The translations under genes were made by a program, and so were the position numbers. The notes beneath the pieces are model-generated. The model ran no database searches, was not told the DNA's origin, and saw only the letters and a list, made by a program, of their open reading frames with translations. DNA of 64,000 nt from Platycnemis pennipes (taxonomy: Eukaryota; Arthropoda; Insecta; Odonata; Platycnemididae). Below are positions 57,705-64,000 of this stretch, piece by piece (the first letter of the stretch is position 1; each line of letters starts with the position of its first letter). The stretch covers positions 122,656,133 through 122,720,132 of the forward strand of contig OW121853.1 in NCBI GenBank assembly GCA_933228895.1, read 5' to 3'.

Positions 57705-58545
57705 TGCTTTAAAACCTGGATTATCAGTGGTACTCCCGAACAAATTTTAGCACGAATAATGTTATATTCAATACTCGAGAAATTTAAAGCATTCACTCAC
57801 TTAGAAATACCACTTTCAAAAAGGCTAACGAGAACGTTAAAACAGAAACAACAAGTATTCGTAATAAGAACTGACCGATATGACTTCAACATTATAACGT
57901 TCGATTTAGAATCACTTTCAACTCCAATCGCAAACTAAATGGCAGATCACGCGGGACAACCGTGCTGTAGTTGGCAAGCGCAATGCGCATCAGTGGCGCA
58001 TAGAACGACTACGTTGCTCTTAATAACCTTCACTGATAAGAACACCATGAACACCTTAGGTATAAATTACAATGCTACAAGTGCGCGGCCGCAATACAAA
58101 AAAAAATATTCACTCGTTAAAAACCTGCCTCATCCTTTATTTTGCAGTCATCCTGTTGTTGTGCGCGGCAAAACTTAATCGCGTCGCCATTAGGTCAGCC
58201 CTTTTATCTGAGAAGGATGCTGGGGACGCAGTAAAAATCGAGTAAGCAGCGGGGGCCACACCTCGGACAAGAGCCATTCACACACACACACACACACTCA
58301 GAGTGAGGGTACAAGCAGGAACCGAAAGAGATAAGGGAACAAGGGGTAAAGCTCCAAAGGGGTCGACCCCTCCGTGGCGGCGCGCGATAAATCTCGACGC
58401 CGCCGCCGCCCTCCAGCATCCCGGAGGAGCGGTTTCCATGGGGAGGTGGAGGGAAGGGGGGGAGAGATTTTGAGGTGGGTGCGTCTCCCTGCCTTCATCA
58501 TGCACTGCGAGGGACTCTCGGAGCCGAATATTACAATGCAATCAA
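57705..58545. other. Spacer with GC-rich and CA-repeat parts
   Basis: A (CA)n microsatellite lies at about 58279-58298. Overlapping domain-free frames occur in GC-rich DNA around 58300-58540. No gene. Confidence 0.4.
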
Positions 58546-58895
58546 CATCTACATCTACACGATACCCTGCAAGCCACCGCGAGGGTGTGTGGCAGGGGGA
58601 GAAGATCACCAAGCACGCACTATGCAAACAAGCAACTATAGGATCTCATGCAAATAGATTGTTAGTAACTATCTTTAGTATTTAAGGAATTAATACATGC
58701 ATCATTCACTACAGACTACTCTAAAATATTCCTCCTACCTATCCCTTTGTTTTGCTGCCTATTCTGTTCTCTTATAGTACGGGGGAAAAATGCCATTTTG
58801 AATCTATCAGTACGAAAATCTATCTCTCTAATTTTATTTATCTGGTCGAATCTAGCATAATACGCTGGTATTTCTTTGTGGTGCCTAACATCTTC
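58546..58895 (-). mobile_element. CR1/Jockey-type LINE 3' part
   Basis: Minus strand: YYARFDQINKIREIDFRTDR and FKMAFFPRTIREQNR, then the 3' UTR and stem-loop CCCTGCCACACACC / GGTGGCTTGCAGGG followed by TATCGTGTAGATG. Same subfamily as 41842-42300. Confidence 0.8.
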
Positions 58896-59000
58896 TACAT
58901 CTACACGATACCCTGCAAGCCACCGCGAGGGTGTGTGGCAGAGGTTGAATATCACCAAGCATGCACTACCGACATACAAACAAGCAACTATAAATCAATG
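58896..59000 (-). mobile_element. Second LINE 3' end, upstream of the first
   Basis: Another copy of the same 3' terminal hairpin and TGTAGATG end, directly abutting the 5' edge of the copy at 58546-58895. The younger element thus appears to have inserted at or into an older tail. Confidence 0.7.
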
Positions 59001-59427
59001 CTCAATATTATCGTACATTTTATTCCTCACCATACCGTCATTGAAATAAAATTATAAAAATTACACAGGTAAATTATGATTTCAAATTTTATAAATTAAG
59101 GCATTTAAAATCCAGAAGGAATGGATGAAGAAAAGGCACCACTACTAGGAAACAACTTGCTAAAACTCTTAATTCTAAGATTGAGGCCGCAGTGAGCCAG
59201 TCGCCCTGAATATCAAATTCTAGCACAAATGCATCAGCTGATGACTTTTTTAAAACTCACACTTATTCATGGGTTGAGGTATTCCTGGCCACCGATGGCA
59301 TATATGATGACCGAGTCAATGAAATCAATGGCGAAAAACGCCGAAAATTATTTCCATCCGTCATGTGTATCGATCCAAGTTGATTGATTGAAAGAATTCC
59401 ACCATGTAAAAGAATTCCATTTCCACC
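59001..59427. other. Spacer
   Basis: Nothing was recognised. Confidence 0.35.
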
Positions 59428-59462
59428 GACGTTTCGAGATCCGACTCTGCCATCTTTTTCAG
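59428..59462 (-). ncRNA. Degenerate hammerhead-like motif
   Basis: The minus strand reads CTGAAAAAGATGG, CAGAGTCGGATCTC and GAAAC, directly followed by GTC. It has the order of the PLE motif, with an insertion in CTGANGA. It lies about 50 bp from a large foldback. Confidence 0.35.
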
Positions 59463-59514
59463 GGTTTATATGAGTGATTTTGAAGCCATGAAGACGGTGG
59501 TCGAGTCGATTTTC

Positions 59515-60290
59515 GAAACGACAGCGGAAAATAACAAATTAAGATTAGTATCCACAAAGCCGTAACAATAAGGGGGCAAAGGAATAAAAAAGGGGGGGTA
59601 GGCGGGGAAGGAAGGAGTATATACAAAGTAAGGGAGCTCTCAAACACACGTACAAAATCAAGCATACGGAGAAACTTCAGTGGCAGTAAATGACACATTC
59701 GCACACTCACTCACATATTACAACAACCGTCACACTTAAAATCAGGGGAATGAAGAAAATAAAAACGAAAAGTGACTCAGACAATCACTCATTCACTCAG
59801 GTTTGTATAGAAAATAGAGTCACCTTCGTGAGTTCAATCACCCACACAAGCAGGGTTTACGAGGATTTCTCCAACGCTAGTGACCCTTCATGCACACAAG
59901 ATAAGAACAAAAATAAAAGTTGGGGAAAAAGGAAAACAAAAACTAAAGTAAATAAAATGAAATTGATAATAACTTTCAAGCACTTATTCACGTGGGTTTG
60001 CATGCAATACAAATTCACCCTCGTGATTCTCAATCACACATGAACATACATGCAGAGTTCAGGGACTTATTTCACAAGCACGCACGCTCGGGTTTGTACA
60101 ATCAAAACGTACAGTCACCCTCGTGAATCACATTCACACGCACAATCAACTTGTACGTGTGATTGAGAGCTCCCTTACTTTATAAATACTCCTTCCTCCC
60201 CCCCCTTCCCCTCTTTTTTATTCCTTTGCCCCCTTATGGTTACGGCTTTGTGGATGTTAATCTTAATTTGTTATTTATTACAGCCGTAGA
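59515..60290. mobile_element. Large foldback with arms of about 140 bp
   Basis: Left arm 59525-59660 (AATAACAAATTAAGATTAGT, CACAAAGCCGTAACAATAAG, GTAAGGGAGCTCTCAA) is inverted at 60140-60285. The loop contains at least three dispersed repeats of the type GGTTTGTA...TCACCCTCGTGA. Open frames in the loop show no domain. It may belong to the PLE-like foldback group because of the motif at 59428. Confidence 0.7.
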
Positions 60291-60439
60291 TACGTACTTT
60301 TCATTGTTCTGCGACAGTGGAAATGGAGACAATTGCCCGGTGGAAGAATAGAGAGAATTTCTTTCAACAAATGCACCGGAAAAGCACAAAATTTTTCTTC
60401 GAGTTGATTTCCCACCAGTTAATGGTAAGTTCTGACGGA

Positions 60440-60532
60440 GAGTGATTCCACTCTCACTCTCAGGGATTCAACCCGAAGGTTGGTTTGGATAGGTGAGGAT
60501 GCCCCGGACTAAGCCACAGGCGTGTGAATTTA
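60440..60532 (-). mobile_element. SINE body family 1 fragment
   Basis: The plus strand reads GATTCAACCCGAAGGTTGGT, GGATAGGTGAGGATG and CGGACTAAGCCACAGGCGTG, the 3' half of the SINE at 786-1088. It is cut at the junction with MITE M1. Confidence 0.7.
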
Positions 60533-60997
60533 GTAGTATGGATGGTAACGAGCAAACCGTCCATAAATTATATAATGCCTGTATAGTGCCCAAGAATTTC
60601 AGCTACGTTTATGCAATCGTTTCGTTTTTTTTAAGAAGAACGCCTATGCTCGAAGAAGAACGCCACCATAAGGGAGTCAACCAAAGGAAATTGTCGGAAT
60701 GTGGTTTTTTTCAGTCCTCGTTTCGTTCGGGAAACGGCTAAAAACTTCAAAACAATATATTCATTTCGTTTTATTTTAAAAATAAATGTCTGTCTCCGTA
60801 GCAATATGGAACCTATACCGTGCAGTGACGTCAGAAGGAGTTTCGGGTCACGTGCCTTTTGTCAATTACCGGGAACATTTTAATTGCATTCAATAATCTT
60901 TGTGTCTGGCATAGAAAATTTTGGCTTATATATTTGAATTCGTGAGAAAATGTCGCATCAAGTACATCATTAATCTTCGAGAAACAAATTTCATGCA
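60533..60997 (+). mobile_element. MITE family M1, 5'-truncated copy
   Basis: It starts at GGATGGTAACGAGCAAAC (internal in the full copy) and ends GCATATTCCCA. It matches 22670-23130 with small changes, and lacks the left 310 bp or so. Confidence 0.75.
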
Positions 60998-61013
60998 TAT
61001 TCCCAATTGTGGG

Positions 61014-61276
61014 AGAGGGGAGGGGCAGGCGGCTTCCGTTTGCCTCTAGGAAGAAAGCGATTGAGTGCTGGACGCCATGGTGCGCGTCACGAAAAGGGTG
61101 CACGGTTCAAATCTGCCTCGAGAAAAGGCGCGAGAGCAAACGAAAGATATTCCTCGTAACGCTTAGTCATATTTTTCGCAGTTATCCTAACTTTCTAACA
61201 GAAATTCGAGAGAAACCTCAGACAGGAAGGCTTGCCGACATCAAAGACGGATGCGGACCTTTGCGACAATAAGGAT
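61014..61276 (+). repeat. Dispersed repeat R1, copy 2
   Basis: It matches 30640-30897 over its length. It ends with GCGACAATAAGGAT and passes directly into the SINE below. Confidence 0.75.
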
Positions 61277-61505
61277 CACTCCGTGATTCAACCCGGAGAT
61301 TGTTCTTTGATAGGTGAGAGTAGAGCTCACCCAGTACTAAGCCAAGTGCGTGTGAAATTCACACATTCAGGGTAGGGGGGCCAGTTCCTTTCCCTGGGCC
61401 ACCTCGCCCTACGAGGATTTTCGTTCGGGGGTGTCCAAAGGCTTCACCCGGATTTGAACCCGGAACCCTTCGACCAGTAGGCAAGCGCTCTCGCCGTGCC
61501 TAACG
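61277..61505 (-). mobile_element. tRNA-derived SINE (body family 1, different head)
   Basis: The minus-strand head near 61500-61435 has TAGGCACGGCGAGAGCGC as an A-box region and GGGTTCAAATCCGGG with the B box. The body is that of 786-1088 (GGCCCAGGGAAAGGAACTGG, GAATGTGTGAATTTCACAC). The head sequence differs from the 786-1088 copy while the body is shared. Confidence 0.75.
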
Positions 61506-62082
61506 GCTGTGGCCACCACCTTTCCCGCAGAGTAATTTCTCTTCTTAAAATGATTTCACCTAAAGAATCTTTCCCTACGCTATTTCTCACTTACAATCAA
61601 CAGCATTACAATCATCCATCCCATTCTATATTTAATTTCTTCCCAATTCTCCCTCGCTCACACAGCATTCAACTTTCAATCAGGTCCTTCAGTCTACCAT
61701 TCTTGTTTTACTAAACTAAGGTTCCATCTTACATTTCTAATAACTCGAAATATCATGTCTCACGTCCTTAAACGGTCACTCACTCCGTTACCATAATATT
61801 CTTCAATTTCTATCATTATCTTTCATAGCACCAAATCTCACCTCAATATGCCAGTAACCAGTAACTATCTCCAAACATACTTTGGGTGACCAAACTATGC
61901 AAGAAATCAATGTGCGCACGTTTCACCTGGTAATTTTTATCATCTACCGAAGGTCGCAAAACTAATGTGTTCAAACCTAAAAACACTGAAGTAAAAATTT
62001 CAGGCTACTTTAAACCTTTGACCCCAATCAGAGAATATTGGTGAAATATTTCTTTTTCGGGATTTGTTCCGCGTTCGTTGAC
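61506..62082. other. AT-rich spacer
   Basis: Nothing was recognised; a 72-codon frame at 61496-61714 has no domain. Confidence 0.35.
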
Positions 62083-62350
62083 ATTAATGGCAGTATTTCG
62101 CCAGCACTCCTGCTGGCTTCTTCAGGTTGGCTGAAATGTCGATGCTTGGTTTATCTTCCAACTTATACAGGATTATTTGCATTAGTCCCAATTTTCAAAT
62201 TTGAAAACTCCGTTTCAAATTGATATTGAGCGTACAACCGTTTTCTCGGTTTATGATTTTCGGTCTTTTTGCTATTTCAATAGCCTCCCTTATGAATATC
62301 GAAAAAAGCAGCCTTCATTGGAATTGATTACTAACAATCTTTTTCTATTT
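62083..62350 (-). mobile_element. Older Penelope-like element, 3' end
   Basis: Minus strand: FIREAIEIAKRPKIINREN and TLNIN, the C-terminal segment of a PLE GIY-YIG protein (compare REAIEIIRTPMNMNRED of the next copy), then about 150 bp, then a hammerhead-like motif at 62090-62125: CTGAAGA, A, GCCAGC-AGGAGT-GCTGGC, GAAA, TACTGCC. The CTGANGA, stem II and GAAA strands are intact, and the GTC is lost. It is broken by the insertion of another PLE. Confidence 0.7.
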
Positions 62351-62430
62351 TTTTACGACCCTTTTCCAAACAGAATGCAAAGGGTATCCGTCCTCTCTGT
62401 TTATGTTCATCGGTGTCTTTATTCTACCAG

Positions 62431-62870
62431 TACCGAAGGACAAACTTCCTCCGGGGATACATGAAGGATTGTACAAAGTTCCGTGTTCTTGCGAGAAGTC
62501 ATACGTGGGTGAGACGTGTAGATCCATGAACACGCGCATGAAACAACACCAGAAGGCGACTAAAAATAAACAATTCCATCTATCCGCCATCGCCGAACAT
62601 GCGTGGAGCGAGCCAGGACACGTAATCCAATTTGAAGACGCCAAAATAATAACAAGGGAGGCACGATACTTCCCGAGGGTAATTAGAGAGGCGATAGAAA
62701 TAATAAGGACACCGATGAACATGAACAGAGAGGACGTATACCCTTTGTATTCTGCATGGAAAAGGGTCATTAAAAAAATTCCGGCCAATCAGAGGGCAGC
62801 ACTTATACAACCAGGCCGACCACGCCTATATAAGGACGACGAAAACGACTTATCAACCACTTCGACCTGA
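62431..62870 (+). pseudogene. PLE protein C-terminus with GIY-YIG endonuclease domain
   Basis: An open frame of about 146 codons reads PKDKLPPGIHEGLYKVPCSC and EKSYVGET (GLY and YVG form the GIY-YIG core), CRSMNTRMKQHQKA, then SAIAEHAWSEPGHVIQFEDA, REAIEIIRTPMNMNREDVYP and SAWKRVIKKIP. The reverse transcriptase domain is absent because of 5' truncation. Undisturbed frame and perfect target duplication suggest a recent insertion. Confidence 0.82.
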
Positions 62871-62904
62871 AAACGCCAACAGGAGTGTTGGCGAAACTGT
62901 TGTC
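62867..62904 (+). ncRNA. Hammerhead-ribozyme-like motif at PLE 3' end
   Basis: CTGAAAA, C, stem GCCAAC-AGGAGT-GTTGGC, GAAAC, TGTT, GTC. Stem II is a perfect 6-bp hairpin. The second G of CTGANGA is A, which should weaken catalysis. It overlaps the last codons of the GIY-YIG frame. Confidence 0.5.
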
Positions 62905-63254
62905 ACAACTGTCAAACGACGCGGACGTATCCCGAAAAAATGCATAGAACATCTAACCAACGCCGCGGAAACCTACGAACAATCTTTTTCTATTTCGCAA
63001 AGACATGCACCACCGGAGCGCGGCGCAGTATTCGGAGAGAGAACGCGAGAACGACCCGTGGCGACGCCACCGGTCGTTCCCGCATGTAGCAGGAACAGAT
63101 GAGAGCGACGTTTTTCCCAAGCCCCACTCCCACCATTTCGTACAAGTAGAAAATTATTATTCTGAAAGCAGTTAGGCTGAAAAATGGCCGGACGCAAACA
63201 AGTATCCAGGGATATGAAACAGGACGGGAAGTCGCGACCTCTTTCCTCAAACAC

Positions 63255-63791
63255 TTGCTTGTAAAGGGACGATACGATAATTATATTAGCGTAACCAGTC
63301 TATTAAATGGATTAAAATGGGAATCATTGTCAGATCGCAGGTTGAAATATAGACTTAATCTCTTAAATAAATTCCAAGACAATATTTTCAGTGATGATGT
63401 TAAAAATATTTTGCGAACCCCAACTTACTATGGCAGACTGGACCACAATCATAAAATTAGAGAAATTGATTGCGGAACTGATAGATTCAAAATGTCCTTT
63501 TTCCCTCGCACAATTAGAGATACGAATAACGGTAAATATGTCCAATCGGAGTAGCAATGGATAGCATTGGTAGCTGCATGTTGGTATGAGTACTTAAAGC
63601 TAACCCTACTAACAGAATGTTTTTGCATGTTTGCTTTGCAATTTCTATCTTTTTTAAATAGTGAAGTTCTGACTAGTATATTAATACTATTCCTTTTTTT
63701 ATGCATGATATGTAGTGCATGTTTGGTGAGAAATCACCCCCCGCCACACACCTTTGTGGTGGCTTTCAGGGTATTATGTAGATGTAGATGA
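63255..63791 (+). mobile_element. CR1/Jockey-type LINE copy
   Basis: The frame gives LVKGRYDNYISVTSLLNGLK, DRRLKYRLNLLNKFQDNIFS, LRTPTYYGRLDHNHKIREID and DRFKMSFFPRTIRDTNNGKY, the end of the reverse transcriptase protein. A full 3' UTR follows, with stem-loop CGCCACACACC-TTTG-TGGTGGC and GGGTATTATGTAGATGTAGATG. It starts inside other repeats, so it is 5'-truncated. Confidence 0.85.
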
Positions 63792-64000
63792 ACACTGAGC
63801 CGTGTCCGAAAGGTTTGTAGGGATGTGTTAGCGACAGCCAACGTGGCCAATGACTCACGGCCGCCCTTCTCGGCTCCTCAGTCAGTCACATCAGCCCCTC
63901 TGAACATAAACGCCGACCATTTTCAACAGCCACTTGTCGCGATCGTCATTTTCGACCAGAGAGGCGCTGAACGAGGAGGTTGCACGGTGCGTCGAAAAAC
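63792..64000. other. Right edge, nothing recognised
   Basis: GC-richer than the average of the window; no gene seen before the window ends. Confidence 0.35.

Larger units (their letters stand above)
62351..62977 (+). mobile_element. Younger Penelope-like element inserted in the older one, with inverted 5' piece
   Basis: An 18-bp duplication, AACAATCTTTTTCTATTT, flanks the insertion (62333-62350 and 62978-62995). The first 80 bp or so (62353-62430) are a minus-strand copy of the protein C-terminus (TPMNINREDGYPLHSVWKR). The remainder is a plus-strand 3' end with GIY-YIG domain and ribozyme-like motif. Such inverted, truncated arrangements are typical of PLE insertions. Confidence 0.8.

Noticed and set aside
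62345..62788. 147-codon minus-strand frame over the PLE
   Set aside because: Only its last 25 or so residues (the inverted PLE piece) are meaningful; the rest is the shadow of the plus-strand GIY-YIG frame.

Overview
The window looks like repeat-rich nuclear DNA of an arthropod, most likely an insect. It has AT-rich spacers, short exons with GT/AG introns, tRNA-derived SINEs, CR1/Jockey-type and RTE-type LINEs, GIY-YIG Penelope-like elements (PLEs), hAT, pogo, mariner and Transib DNA transposons, and no prokaryotic gene organisation. The species cannot be named from the sequence alone. No conserved single-copy host gene, rRNA, functional tRNA or CRISPR array was recognised.

The main coding content lies at 5.5-14.7 kb on the + strand. 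Four exons between 11134 and 14649 join cleanly into a Mutator-like (DDE) transposase domain fused to a YqaJ-type PDDEXK nuclease domain with its catalytic residues in place. Five short phase-2 exons at 5578-6855 form a phase-compatible candidate N-terminus, giving an inferred protein of about 922 residues. A diverged second copy of the nuclease domain lies between the two exon blocks at 8598-8757, and an 803-bp hAT element sits in the next intron.

The rest is layered mobile DNA. 1-4 kb: SINE, LINE and RTE tails and a PLE ribozyme-like motif. 15-25 kb: tRNA-like tandem duplication, LINE tail, a MITE of about 770 bp, SINE pieces. 25.6-28.5 kb: a hAT element with a perfect 8-bp target duplication, loaded with nested insertions. 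29.4-32.2 kb: RTE copies, one split by a PLE-like foldback. 32.8-36.7 kb: a 1.3-kb mariner split by a 2.6-kb Transib whose two ends look like RAG recombination signals (CACAGTG, 23-bp spacer, ACAAAA-rich nonamer). 38-43 kb: PLE remnant, SINEs, a pogo-like MITE with a nested LINE, a foldback. 46-53.5 kb: LINE, SINE, two hAT elements, RTE, pogo MITE. 56.5-63.8 kb: foldbacks, RTE, LINE tails, a SINE/MITE composite and a PLE inserted in a PLE.

A recurring theme is a hammerhead-ribozyme-like core (CTGANGA, stem II, GAAAC, usually 4 nt, GTC). It is seen in about a dozen copies at PLE 3' ends and in PLE-like foldbacks. The LINE 3' ends share a terminal hairpin followed by TGTAGATG repeats. No single pathway links the genes; the window is best read as a record of nested transposition around one transposase-nuclease gene.
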